Positions 34,060 through 45,178 of a stretch of 64,000 nt of DNA are shown piece by piece (the first letter of the stretch is position 1; each line of letters begins with the position of its first letter). A model generated the notes under the pieces. It saw only the letters and a program-made list of their open reading frames with translations. It was not told the DNA's origin and searched no databases. Source of the DNA: Mesostigma viride (lineage: Eukaryota; Streptophyta; Mesostigmatophyceae; Mesostigmatales; Mesostigmataceae). The stretch is taken from positions 246,234-310,233 of the forward strand of contig RPFO01000648.1 of the NCBI GenBank assembly GCA_009746045.1. The letters are read 5' to 3'. Made by a program: the position numbers and the translations under genes.

Positions 34060-34770
34060 TTAATTAATTCATTCAGCCAGGTGAGTGCCCTCTGCACCTT
34101 GTGCTGGTGGACTTCATCAAAGCCTTCGACTCGTTTTTCTGGCCTGCGCTTTGGGACATCCTCGAGCTGTTCAGGATCCCCCGCCCCCTTATTGCTGTCA
34201 TCCGCAACCTGTATGAAGGGTCCACCACTTCGGTGCGCACCTCCAACGGGACCACGCCCATACCCTTTACAGAAGTGTGTGTGGCAGGGCTGCGTGCTAT
34301 CGCCCTACCTGTTCATTATTGTGGTCGAATACGTATAATGATTCAGGCGCGCAAGCGGTTTGCACGCATTGTGGGTAGGGAATCAGGGGTGCAGGTCCAC
34401 AACTGTTTCTGGCATGGCGGGGCGGAAACGGAAATTTTGCTGGCGGACATCATCTATGCAGACGACACCACCCTCTTCGAGGGCACTGAGCACGTGCACT
34501 GAGACGTGGCTTGACTGCCTGGCTATCGAGGCCCGTGTGGTGGGGCTTGAGGTCAGCAAGAAGACAGAGGCTCTGGCGATTGGGCTCACTCAGCCACCGC
34601 CCGACCTCTTTCTCCTTGACGGCTCTCGAGTCCTGTATCGGGACCGCGTCAAGTTGCTGGGTAGCTTACTCCCCAGCTGCGAGGCCGATGTGGACCACCG
34701 TATCAAGGAGACAACCAGCGCAGGCCAGAAATCGGGAGAATCCGGACCATGGTAGCTCGAGCCTGCCGTT
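34060..34770 (+). pseudogene. LINE reverse-transcriptase fragment (YADD type)
   Basis: It encodes RT core blocks: LVDFIKAFDSFFW, VWQGCVLSPYLFIIV, IIYADDTTLF and DRVKLLGSLLP, in the right order but across two or three frames. This is the LINE family also seen at 3789-4705, related to CR1/L1-like reverse transcriptases. It is broken and 5'-truncated. The catalytic YADD is kept. Confidence 0.85.
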
Positions 34771-35049
34771 ATCTTGTCCGCGTGTTCGAGTCGTTCAGGA
34801 TGATGAATATGAATGGTGATGGAAATGTGTATCCGTGTGCATTGAAATTATGGCTGGCTTACGTGTAGAGCGACTAGATGACCTAGACGGTGGGGCCGGA
34901 AACAGCATGCTTGATCAGGGCGTGTGTTTCGAGCCTAGCTGGCCGGGAGTGTCTAGTGGTGAGCACCATTGCTGCGATCGCTCTCCCACCATTTACGAGG
35001 AAATACCCGCAAATGGCAAACCACTGAAAAGGTAGCTAGTCAGTCATCA

Positions 35050-35530
35050 CGTTAGCCGTGCCATGATTCCAAATGTCCAAGAACTGCACACGGTGTAAAG
35101 GCAAAAAGCCGGAGGACATCACTTTCAAATGTGCGGCGGGAACCAAAAGCCCGCGGATGCCAGAAAACATCGTGTTGCTGCAGCGACGCGACGATGTGGA
35201 CAACGAATCCAGTGCCAAGCTCGGAACGGCCGCAAAGGAGATCTGGACCACCGTATGTATCTCCCTCGCCTGGCACGCTTTACGCCACTACCGGGGCCTG
35301 TGGCGCAAGCCCCTGAGCAAGATCGAGAAACAGGACCTGTTCAAGGTCCTCGTCCTTCCTGTTCTCACGTATGGGGCCGAGACGTGGACCCTCACAGCCG
35401 ACCTTGCCAGAAAGCTGGACGGCGCGGTCACCAACATGCTGCGATCCATTTTTCGTGTAGGATACGCTGCTCATGTTCGCAGTGAGGACTTGAACCTCGG
35501 CATGCCATATATCACCAGCACCATTGCGGC
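35050..35530 (+). pseudogene. LINE RT C-terminal fragment
   Basis: The frame contains FKVLVLPVLTYGAETWTLT, the standard C-terminal LINE motif, then NMLRSIFRVGYAAHVRSEDL and MPYITSTI. The last motif is also encoded, inverted, at 59600-59630. It is possibly the continuation of 34060-34770 after an insertion or deletion. Confidence 0.75.
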
Positions 35531-35570
35531 GCCTTCATCCCATGGCTGCTCAATCACATCATCCCATGGC

Positions 35571-37733
35571 ATGAGCCACGAGGTAGCCATGGCTGACGGC
35601 GGCGCTCATAACTTTCACGTTTGGGCATCAAATTCGGCCGTGAAAATCACAATCGCTTCGTCTTTCTAAGACGCACACGCTGATATATTTTCCTGAAGCT
35701 ATTACGCAATATCATGGCGAGCATCCGACGAGCCACGAGCCACGAGCCACGAGGTAGCCATGGCTGTCGGAGCTCATAACTTTCACGTTTGAGCACCGAA
35801 TTCAGCTGTGAATATCACAATCGCTTCGTCTTTCTTAGACGCACATGCTGATATAATTTTCCGAAGCTATAACGCACTATACGATGAGCAAACGCCTCTC
35901 GACGCAACGCAGCCTGGCGGCTGCGCTCAGCGATGAAAATACGTCTGCAGCCCCGGCTGCAGCTTCGCCAACCGGCCCAGAAGGCAGCGGCGCCATTAGC
36001 CAAGCTCTAGTGGTCGCCCAGCCCCCGCTGGCCGCCTCGCCAGCAGCGTCGCCTGAACCCAAGCGCAGTCGCCCTGCCGAGCCGACCTGGGAGGAGTACG
36101 ACTTTGACGCCAGCCAGCCCGGCTTTTTCGACAAGCTCAACCCCGACAGGATCCTGAGCTACGTGTTTTTCGGATCGTATGGCCTCGCTTCTCGAGATGT
36201 GCAAGCAACTCTTCCATCAGGGCCGCCTCACCGATGCTTTCCAGAGACGCACCCACAACTTCGACCAAATCCTCCAATGCCGCCGCCCCAACCTTCAGAT
36301 TCGCGTCCTTTTCTCCCTCCTCGGCCGCTCCCTCGAGGAGCTTTGGCCCCCAAAGCCCCTCACCACCACCTTAACCGAATCCTCCATCCGCTCACTCCTC
36401 AAGGAGGCCCTCGAGAAGCACGTGGCCCCCATCGCAGCAGATGTGGCGGTCATGGGCAGCACGTTGGCTGCCGAGCTCCCCCTCCTCTCCACCGCCACCT
36501 CCACCATCTCCACCGCCACCTCCACCCTCCTCGCCTCCTCCACCGCCACCACCTCCACCTCCGACGCCATCACCGCCCAGCTCCGTGACATCGACCAGCG
36601 TCTTAAGGACAACGCCATTGCTATCGAGGTTCTGCAGAATACCGCAGGCCTCACCGCCCAGGCGGTGAAGGACATCGCCGCCAAGCCAGCCTCGGCTGGC
36701 CTGGCCGGCGATGCTCCTCCCATCACCACCTGGGCGGACATGCTTAAGCAACATACCACCTCCACCACCTCCGCCGTCGCAGCCCAGCTTCAACGGCAGA
36801 CGCTTGACCTCCGCGAGGAGGCCGAGCTCGCCAAGCGCAGCCTCAACGTCATTGTCAAGAACTTCAAGATGGAGGAAGGTGAGAATTCCGAGAAGCTTTT
36901 GCGTGCGTTTGAGAGAGAAATCCTTGATCGCATGGGCCTTAACGGTGAGCTAGATAGAGCTGGCTGCCCACCGCCTTCCCCGCGCGCGGGGTAAGGCAGG
37001 GCCGCCCCCGCTCCTCCTCACCTTTAAGACCCCGGCGGACAAGATTTCTTTTCTCAGACGCCGCAAGCGGCTCGAGAAGACTCTCTTCACCCTTGATGAC
37101 GACTTGACCCTGGCGCAGCAACAACGGCGACGGGAGCTATGGCCGACCTACCTCCAGCTCCGGCAGACCAAGGCGGGGCAGCCGGTGTACTGGAAGGGGG
37201 CGGCCATCTACGTCGGCCACAAGCCCTGGCAGGCGACCCCCCCCCCCCGCGGCCCCAGCGACTCCAGACGCCCCAGCTTAGGGGAATACAGCAGTAGTAG
37301 TGCAGAATAGATAGACCGTGGCCATGTACATGTACGCCTTCTAGAGTCACTATCTCAGCTAAGCCCTGCACTTTATTTAATCATGTACATGTGTGCCTAT
37401 GATGTGCCACACTCCAGACGATGCCTAGCCTTATAAATAGTAATGTTGTGCCCATGCAGGGAGTCACTCTCTGCTGAGAAGCCATGCCATAGCTCTTGTA
37501 TAGCCATGATGATCTTCCCCGGCCTCACAGGCATGCTCCCCCCCTTACCCAGGCATAGCGTGATAGACCATGAGGGTGCGGGTGCCCTGGTGCACCTAGA
37601 GCAAGTGTTGTTTACATTCCCACCCTTGCAGGAAGTAGCTTAGAATGTATTATAGGCTCATATGCCCCTTCTCAGCCGCTATGTGCTACATATACTCCCA
37701 ACGGAGTTATGTTCCTAATTAATTAATTAATTA
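35571..37733 (+). mobile_element. ORF1-only LINE-like element, copy B with doubled 5' unit
   Basis: It begins with two tandem copies of a 5' unit of about 150 bp (GAGCCACGAGGTAGCCATGG ... to the start codon): 35571-35715 and 35745-35883. ORF1 follows from ATG 35884. Then come the 3' UTR (37311-37715) and a (TTAA)n tail to 37733. ORF1 needs two frame corrections (about 36180 and 36955). There is no RT region between ORF1 and the 3' UTR. Confidence 0.82.
35884..37310 (+). pseudogene. LINE ORF1 protein, nearly full length (copy B)
   Basis: The N-terminus (MSKRLSTQRSLAAAL) is Ala/Pro-rich with KRSRP. Next come a conserved FFDKLNPDRILSYVFFGSY segment, a Thr-rich linker, a long helix (AQLQRQTLDLREEAELAKRS), an RRM-like domain (LLLTFKTPADKISFLRRR) and a C-terminal domain (DDDLTLAQQQRRRELWPTYL, then VYWKGAAIYVG). 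The total of about 470 codons fits a LINE ORF1p. It is likely an RNA-binding chaperone. Two frameshifts make this copy defective. Confidence 0.78.
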
Positions 37734-39439
37734 ATGGCGAGCAGTCACGTGTCTATTAATTAATTAATTAATTAATGGCGAGCAAACGCACCTCGATGCA
37801 GCGCAGCTTAGCGGCAGCGCTGAGCCCTGCAGCTACGCAAGAAGCTACGCCTAGAGTTCCGCCGCCCGGCCTGGAAGGCAGCAGCACCACTTCCCAAGCT
37901 TTAGTGGTACATTCTGCCCCATCTTCGGCCTCGCCGTCGGCCTCTCCTGAGCCCCAGCGCAGTCGTCCCGCCGAGCCACCCTTCCAGTTTCAAGATTTCA
38001 CCATCGATGAGCCCAAATTTTGGCAGAAAAGTCCGAAGGAACAGCTGCACCTCCTGTTTCTTGGGACGTGGGACACGCTTTTGGAATTGTGCCAACAACT
38101 CCACAGTCGGGCGGGCCGCGGCCTGTGCCTGACGTCAGGTGGCAGCACGGCCAGTGTGTCGGCAAAGCTGGCCACCCTCGCCCGTTACTACTAGCTTGCA
38201 AAAAATCGCCCTTTAATTGCTCCCTCCTCGGACGCTCTGCCGCCCAGATCTTTGAGCCCACCGCTGTGACCGACACCATCCGCGACCTCCTCAAAGACGC
38301 TGTCGAGCAGCATGTGACTCCCCTCGCTGCAGGTTGGCACGCCATGGGTTGCACGCTGACTGCCGAGCTCCGCCTCACTCTCCACCATCTCCACCGCCAC
38401 CTCCACCCTCCTCGCCTCCTCCACCGCCACCACCCCCACCTCCGACGCCATCACCGCCCAGCTCCGCGACATCGACCAGCGCCTCAAGGACCATGCCATC
38501 GCCCTCGAGTGCTTGCAAAACACCACAGGCCCTGGCACTGCCCAGTCGGTGAAGGACATTGCCGCCTAGCCTGCTGGCCTGGCCGGCGCGATGCTCCTCC
38601 CATCCCGACCTGGGCGGACATGCTTAAGCAGCACACCACCTCAGTCCACCACCTCCGCCGTCGCAGCACAGCTCCAACGGCAGACGCTTGACCTCCGCAG
38701 GCAATTAAGGAGGCCGAGCTCGCCAAGCGCAGCCTTAACGTCAGTCGTCAAGAACTTCGACATGGCGGATGGCGAGCATTCCGAGAAGCTTGCACATGCG
38801 TTTGAGAGCAAAATCCTTGATCGCATGGGCAGTCTTGGTGAGATCAAGCTGGTCGCCCACCGCCTTCCCCGCGCGCGGGGTAAGGCAGGGGCGCCCCCGC
38901 TTCTTCTCATCTTTGAGAGCCCATCGGACAAGATTTCGTTTCTCAGACGCCGCAAGCGGCTCGAGAAGACTCACTTCACCTTGGACGACGACTTGACCCT
39001 GGCGCAGCAACAACGGCGACGGGAGCTATGGCCGACCTACCTCCAGCTCCGGCAGACCGCGGCGGGGAAGCCGGTGTACTGGAAGGGGGCGACCATCTAC
39101 GTCGGCCACAAGCCCTGGCAAGCGACCCCCGCGCCCGCCCGGCCCAGCACCTCCAGACTGTCATGCACCCCAGCGGCTAAGGGGAATACAGCAAGTGTAG
39201 AATAGCTAGGCCTAGCCGTGGCCTTGTACATGTACGCCTACTACAGGCACTATACCATATGACTGATGCCTTAGCATTAAGTTACTCATGTACATGTGTG
39301 CCTATGACGTGCCACACACCATGATGATCATAGTAGCTTTATTTAATTATGCTGTGCCCATGCAGGGAGTTACTCTCTGCTGAGAAGCCATGCCCTAGCC
39401 AGCCTTTGTATAGCCATGCTGATCTTCCCCCCCTTTCAA
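37734..39439 (+). mobile_element. ORF1-only LINE-like element, copy C (joined head to tail to copy B)
   Basis: Its ORF1 start (ATGGCGAGCAAACGC) directly follows the (TTAA)n tail of copy B, with no 5' unit between. A micro-insertion (37744-37771) splits the junction. ORF1 (37775-39205) has several frameshifts. The 3' UTR begins at 39206 and is cut at about 39439, where a reverse-transcriptase fragment takes over. Confidence 0.75.
37744..37771 (+). mobile_element. 28-bp tail-only insertion with 13-bp target duplication
   Basis: GTCACGTGTCT plus ATTAATTAA repeats, flanked by the direct repeat TTAATGGCGAGCA (37731-37743 and 37772-37784). It is the same sequence as at 49370-49400. Confidence 0.7.
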
Positions 39440-40613
39440 GCAGACTGTCAGCCATGCAACCGAAGTGATACTGAGGAGTCCGTCGCGGCCCAGCTTCAAT
39501 GGCGTCGCCACCAAAGGGGGCAGCGACGTACATCATCGTGCACACAGTTCAGGCTTACCTAGAGACGCATCCGACCCATGTGGCGCTGAAGGTGGATTGC
39601 CACAATGCGTTCAATGCTGTCACCAAGGCCAGCATCTTTGAGGCCGTCGGCAAGGCGTTCCCTGACCTTCTTTCGTGGACAGCAGCCTGCTACGGCGAAC
39701 CCACTCAACTCTCCTTCCTCATGGAGGATGGGACGTTCGCCGACGTCGCTTCCCGCATGGGAACCCAGCAAGGTGACCCCCTCGGCCCCTTTTACCTGTC
39801 TGCCCCCGGCTGCACAAGGCTCTCCAAGGTGTCCACGCTGCGCACCCGGATGTCGTGCTCCTCGCCTATATGGACGATATCCATGCCCTTGGCCCGGCCG
39901 ACGCTGTGGTTGCCGCCCTGGCTGCCCTTGAAGTGGCCATGGCGGCCATCAACCTTCAGCTCACCCTCCCCAAGTGTGCAGTCTTTTCACCCCATGCCAG
40001 GGGGACTGCTCTGGCTAAGTTCCCCGCGGCTACTGATCCCGGGGGCATTGGCGCGGGCGCGTGGTTTCTCGTGCCTGGGCGTCCCTGTGGGTCAACCCTG
40101 ACTACGTCGAAGAGGATCGAGCTCCGGGCCACCGTGGAACAGCGCATCCACTGTCCTCGATACTTGGGCGCGCCTCAAGGACCCCCAGACCAAAGGGCTC
40201 CTCCTGTGGTTTTGCGCCCACCCGCGGGTGGTTCACTGGCTCCGTGGCGCTCCCCCCCACTTGGTGCGGCTTGCCGCGGAAGGCCATGACGAGCGCATTC
40301 AGGCCGCCTTGCAGGTGCTCCTCCCCGGCCCTAGCCTGCCAGCTCACTCCATGCGCTTGGCCACCCTCCGGCCTGCCGCATGGGCGGGTGTGGGCTCACC
40401 CGCGCCGCCCGCCTCGACCCGGGCCGCCGCGCCTTCCTTGGCTCTGTTGCTCAAGCCTAGCTGGGCGGAGATCCGCCGGTTGGTCCCCAGCGCCGTCAGC
40501 GCCATTCCCGACTTGGTCACCCCATCCCCCTTCCCCTTTGTGCAGGCTGTGCAGGATTCTTACCTCGGGATCCAGCAGGCTCGCGACCTCGTCCGCCCCG
40601 CTCAGGCCGTGCA
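39440..40613 (+). pseudogene. Reverse-transcriptase fragment (QQGDPLGP / YMDD type)
   Basis: It encodes RT blocks different from the YADD LINE: LKVDCHNAFNAV, GTQQGDPLGPFYL and LLAYMDDIHALG, then a long C-terminal part (KPSWAEIRRLVPSAVSAIPD). Frames shift at about 39800 and 40080. It resembles the RT type with a QQGDPLGP box common in algal and protist LINEs. Whether it is the lost ORF2 partner of the ORF1 family cannot be decided here. Confidence 0.8.
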
Positions 40614-41570
40614 GTGCACGGTGCGCGCACCCCTTGCGGAAGTGGCCAGGGCGACTGCTTTTAGACGAAACGTGACAATCCTGGCACGCGGAAAGCAGAA
40701 AAAATGCTCGATTGTTGGAGAAAATCAGTTACTGATTCTAATTTATGGCGGGTTGGTTGCGATCTATAATGTCGCGGGCTTTTTTTCTTTGCCATCGGCA
40801 GGGGGGGGCCGGCCTGAATATCTGTCGGGATGAATAAAGTATAATGGATGCCTGCCGGTGTGAACTGATTGTCGATTGTTGCCAGTTTTGATGGTCGTAA
40901 GGAAAGCTAGTTTAATGATGTTTCTAAAGCCGTAAAAATTCCCGCTGCTATCTCTACCTTTCCCGTCATTTTGCGGTAAGATAACATTAGGCCTGCGCGA
41001 TGCGTGCTCAACCTCTCCACGAAAGGGTGGACTTTCTTGTGCGCCTGGGCACGAATAAATGCCCGTTATGGTACGTTCTTGTATTAAACGTCTTGAGCTA
41101 GCGTTTTCCTGCTTTCTTAGCTCGTTGAGCGTAAGCTTTTTGCCTTCTTTCCGGCCAGATGCAGCCAGGAAGTTGCGGGTCCTGGCGCTGCATCGCTGGA
41201 TTCCTGGGTGTCTTTTAGACAAGTTCGTCTGTGACGTGGCTGGCTTTCTGCAGCGCGTGGCCCGCAACCTGTCGGGAAGGTGTAATGCTTTTATTTCCAT
41301 GCTTCTCTGAAATTTCTTTTGCTTTATAGACAGTTGTGTTCGAGGAAATTCACGCGGTCTTCCTAAGCAGCGGCATCATTTTCCCCAGACACTGACGAGC
41401 TGGCACAGGTCTGTCTCCTAAAGAAAGCGGCTCGTGCTTGTTAGAAAGGAGGCAGTGTGCATTTTGCGGGACACAATGCTTTGGTGGCACATGCGTCAGG
41501 TAGGCTGTTCCAATTATGGTCTCTTCACCTTTCCCACTGAGTAAATGATAGCCTTTGTCATGCTAACCAG
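40614..41570 (+). mobile_element. TTAA-family transposon, copy 3, left part
   Basis: It begins at GTGCACGGTGCGCGCACC and continues CCTTGCGGAAGTGGCCA, the subterminal sequence of copies 1 and 2. The outermost 80-90 bp, with the palindrome, are missing. It continues past the inserted ORF1 element at 45179-46061. Confidence 0.78.
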
Positions 41571-42164
41571 GGGCACGCCACGAGCCACGAGCCACGAGGT
41601 AGCCATGGCTGTCGGAGCTCATAACTTTCACGTTTGAGCCCCGAATTCAGCTGTGAATATCACAATCGCTTCGTCTTTCTTAGACGCACATGCTGCTATA
41701 ATTTTCCAAAGCTATAACGCACTACATGGCGAATAAACGCGCCTCGACGCAACGCAGCCTGGCGGCTGCGCTCGGCAATGAAAATACGTCTGCAGCCCCG
41801 GCAGCAGACTCGCCCTCAAGCCCGGACGGCAATGGTGACACTATAGTCGTGCACTGGTGGTTGCCCAGCCCCCTCACGGACTTGCCTCGCCCTCTGCATC
41901 GCCAGAGCCTAAACGTAGCCGCCCTGAGCAGCCGCCCCCTGACGAGCCGGACTGGAAAGAAATAGACTTTGACGCCAAATCAGCTACATGGTGGACACAA
42001 GGCCGCGCCAATCCCATCCAGTTTATGAACGCCGTGTTCTTTGGGTCGCGCACCTCGCTTCTTGCCCTGGGCAAGCACTTTTACGTCCAAGGCCGCATCA
42101 TTATGCCTACCCGCATGGATTCCCCGTCGGATCTGTCCAGCTACTCCCGCCCCCGCCTTCAGCT

Positions 42165-43738
42165 CCGTGTTGGTTCGTACGGCACCTCGGGTATGAAAAT
42201 ACGCCGTATTCCACGGTACTGACGCTTTCGACCGCGTACGCCGTACGATTTTCACTGTTTTTCACTTTGGACTTAGCCGATTTTGGAGGTCGTGGACGTG
42301 TCACGCGGTGGGGAGAGGCCCAGACCTGTCAGTGGTACTAAAATTGCTGAAATTGCAGCGAGTGCATAGCTACTTGCTAGTACACGCGTGACGGTGTGCC
42401 TTTCTACATTTTTTTCTACATTTTTTTTCTTTCTACATTTTTTGACAGGATTTTTTATTCGCGGGAGAAAAGCTGCGAGGGGACAGAGCATGCATGGCAG
42501 AATCATAAGGTTTAGGGACGGGTGCACTTCCAGAAAGACGCAGAAGAGTGAAGACGCAATTAAAGCAAATAGAGGGTGCCGGGTGCGCCGGTTCATGTAT
42601 TGTGCGCTAGGCAATCCTAAAAGAGGCGACCATGCCTAGAGTTCCAGTCGTCAAAAGGGGAGAGGAGTGTCAATACCTCCACCTGATTGACGAGGTGGAA
42701 AAGACCGTGAGTGGGGAAGACGTGGTAGTCGGCCAGAGGTGGCCAGGCGTGCAAGCTGTGCGATTACAAGTTCGGCAGGCCTGGCAACTTTAGCAAGGAT
42801 CGCGCTGTCGGCCATCTGGGCCACATCCCCAACAAGGGAGCCACATTTTGCCAGCAGTCTAGGAATGTAGAAGGCCTGATCGGGAGGCTTCAGGCGGCTG
42901 AGGCAGCCCGGTTGGAAAAGAAGGAGCAAAAGGCAGTGCTCGGTGCCCGCGTTGCCAAGGCCCTTCTGCCTGCCGCTGCCCCGGGTGCTGGCCCTTGTGG
43001 CTCTGGCAAGGCAGTGCAGAAGACGATTCCACAGTGCTTTTCCAATGCGCAGCTCCAGGAAGTCCGCCTTGCCCAGGCCTCTTTCTTTTACGAGAATGGC
43101 ATTCCGTTTCACGTCGCCGCCAGCGCCTCGTACAAGAACATGATCGCGGCAGTGGCAAAGTATGGACCTGCCGCAGCAGTGAAGGTCAATTCTGGGTTCA
43201 TTGCCTTGATTTTATTTCTTAGGGATTCGTGGCATGCACTTGTTGTCATTGTGCAGCGAAGCTGCCATCTATAGTGCTATGACATCCTCTGCATCGAGGC
43301 TGCCAGAGCTCTGGGTGCATTATACCATTCAATCATGTATTATGTTGTCAATAATGCATTGTAATAAAAGAGACCGGTGTTAGATGGTCAATAGTTTGCG
43401 TGTCCACAATATACAAATGTACTTGAAGGATGTATTGCAATGTCGATCTAAGTGTGGCAGGTGGCAAGTCACTGCCATTATGCTCATTAATGAATAGCAG
43501 AGAGCATAGTACATAGTAACATTTGTTGGATGCAGGGCCACACATCCTTAGAATACCCCGTACTTTAAGCCTTGGCCTCAATAATACCCCGTACTTTTTT
43601 AGCACAATTTCAAAAATACCCCGTATGCCGTACTGCGTGTTTTTTCGCGTATTTTTTACCCCTCGCAAAAATACCTGTATTTTTACAGTACGCAAGGGTT
43701 TTACCGAGTACCCCGTACTGCCGTACAGACCAACACGG
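42165..43738 (+). mobile_element. hAT transposon with 8-bp target duplication
   Basis: Inverted ends CCGTGTTGGT and ACCAACACGG are flanked by CTTCAGCT (42157-42164 and 43739-43746). An 8-bp duplication is the hAT hallmark. The right end has repeated ATACCCCGTAC motifs (43550-43725), as in hAT subterminal regions. It carries a decayed transposase with a BED-type finger. Confidence 0.88.
42735..43274 (+). pseudogene. hAT transposase N-terminal fragment (BED finger, DUF659-like)
   Basis: The frame contains CKLCDYKF ... GHLGHIPNKGATFC, a BED-type zinc-finger pattern, then LAQASFFYENGIPFHVAASA, which resembles the start of the DUF659 region of hAT transposases. It stops after about 180 codons, well short of the usual 600-700, so the element is internally deleted. 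Confidence 0.7.
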
Positions 43739-45107
43739 CTTCAGCTCCTCGCCCTCTGCTGCCTCCTCGGGCGCTCTGTCGCCGACATCTGGGCCCCCCC
43801 CTCCACCTCCGAAATTCGCTCCATCATCAACAACGCCATCGAACAGCACGTGACACCCCTGGCCGCAGATGTGGCGGCCATGGGCGGCACGTTGGCTGCC
43901 GAGCTTCCCATCCTCTCCTCCACCACCACCGCCACCTCCAAGCTCCTCGCCTCCACCTCCACCATGTGCAACCGACGCCCTCACGGCCCAGCTTCTCGCC
44001 ATCGACAAGCACCTGCAGGACAATGCCATAGCCATCGAATGCTTGCAGAACACCGCCGGCATCACTGCTCAGGCGGTGAAGGACATCGCCGCTCGGCCAG
44101 CCCCTGCTGGCCCTGCCGGCGATGCTCCTCCCATCCCGACCTGGGCGGACATGCTTAAGCAACACGCCACCTCCACCACCTCCGCCGTCGCCGCCCAGCT
44201 TAAGCAGCAGACGCTGGACCTTCGCGAGGAGGCCGAGCTCGCCAAGCGCAGCCTTAACGTCATAGTCAAGCACTTCGACCCGCTGCAGGACGAGACCTCC
44301 GAGACCCTTGCCCTGGCGTTTGAGAACAAAATCCTTGTCCCCATGGCTATCACTGGTAAGGGCAAGCCGCGGGGGGTGACCCGCCTTCCCCGCTCGCGGG
44401 GTAAGGCCGCCCCCTCCCCCTTGCTCCTCACCTTTGACACCATGGCGGATAAGATGGAGTTCCTCAAGTGTCGCAAGCGGCTTGGGGGGACCGCCTACAC
44501 GCTGGACGACGACTTGACCTTGACGCAGCAACAACGGCGACGGGAGTTATGGCCGACCTACCTCCAGCTCCGGCAGACGGCGGGGCAGAAGCCGGTCTAC
44601 TGGAAGGGGGCGGACATCTATGTCGCTCACAAGCCCTGGCAGGCGACCCCTGCAACCCCAGGGCTCCACCCCAGCCACCCCAGCCTAGGGAATATATAGC
44701 AGTAGTGTAGACTAGAAAGCTTAGTGACGTGGCCATGTATGCCTACGTGATGGGCCCACACCCGCCCTTGCAATAGCCGTAGCAATGTCGAGTCATGCTT
44801 TGCCCATGCAGGGAGTAATTACTCTCTGCTGAGAGGCCATGTGTACCCTAGCTATAGCCTAGCCACATACCTTCCACCCCATATGTCATGCAGGCCTTCT
44901 AGGCCCTCTCCTCAAGCCCCCCCTGGGTGCCTGCGCTTGTTTAGGAGGCATGAACCATCATGGAGTTGCAGGTGCACCTAGTGCACCCAGAGCAGGTGAT
45001 AGTTGTACATCCTACACCTGCAGGTTGTCGCCCTGATTGTATTACAAACCCATAGATGCCCCTTTCTCAGGGCTATGTGTTACATATGCTCCCCACGGAG
45101 CTATGAT

Positions 45108-45167
45108 TTTAATTAATTAATTAATTAATTAATTAATTAATTAATTAATTAATTAATTAATTAATTA
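45108..45167 (+). repeat. (TTAA)n tail of copy D
   Basis: About 60 bp of perfect TTAA tetranucleotides directly before the right target duplication. It acts as the retroelement's tail instead of poly(A). Confidence 0.92.
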
Positions 45168-45178
45168 ATGCTAACCAG

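Larger units (their letters stand above)
41726..44699 (+). pseudogene. LINE ORF1 protein of copy D (split by hAT)
   Basis: 5' part 41726-42164 (MANKRASTQRSLAAAL..., with one frame change near 41860) and 3' part 43739-44699. The 3' part has the helical, RRM-like and DDDLTLTQQQRRRELWPTY sections. The part from 43869 to the stop is one open frame. Confidence 0.75.
41571..45167 (+). mobile_element. ORF1-only LINE-like element, copy D, with hAT inside
   Basis: It is flanked by the 11-bp duplication ATGCTAACCAG (41560-41570 and 45168-45178). It starts with the 5' unit (GCCACGAGCCACGAGGTAGC), has ORF1 from ATG 41726, is interrupted by a hAT (42165-43738), and resumes ORF1 to a stop near 44699. It ends with the 3' UTR and (TTAA)n (45108-45167). 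Without the hAT it is about 2 kb from 5' unit to tail and contains no RT. This complete insertion argues that the short structure is the real mobile unit. Confidence 0.88.
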
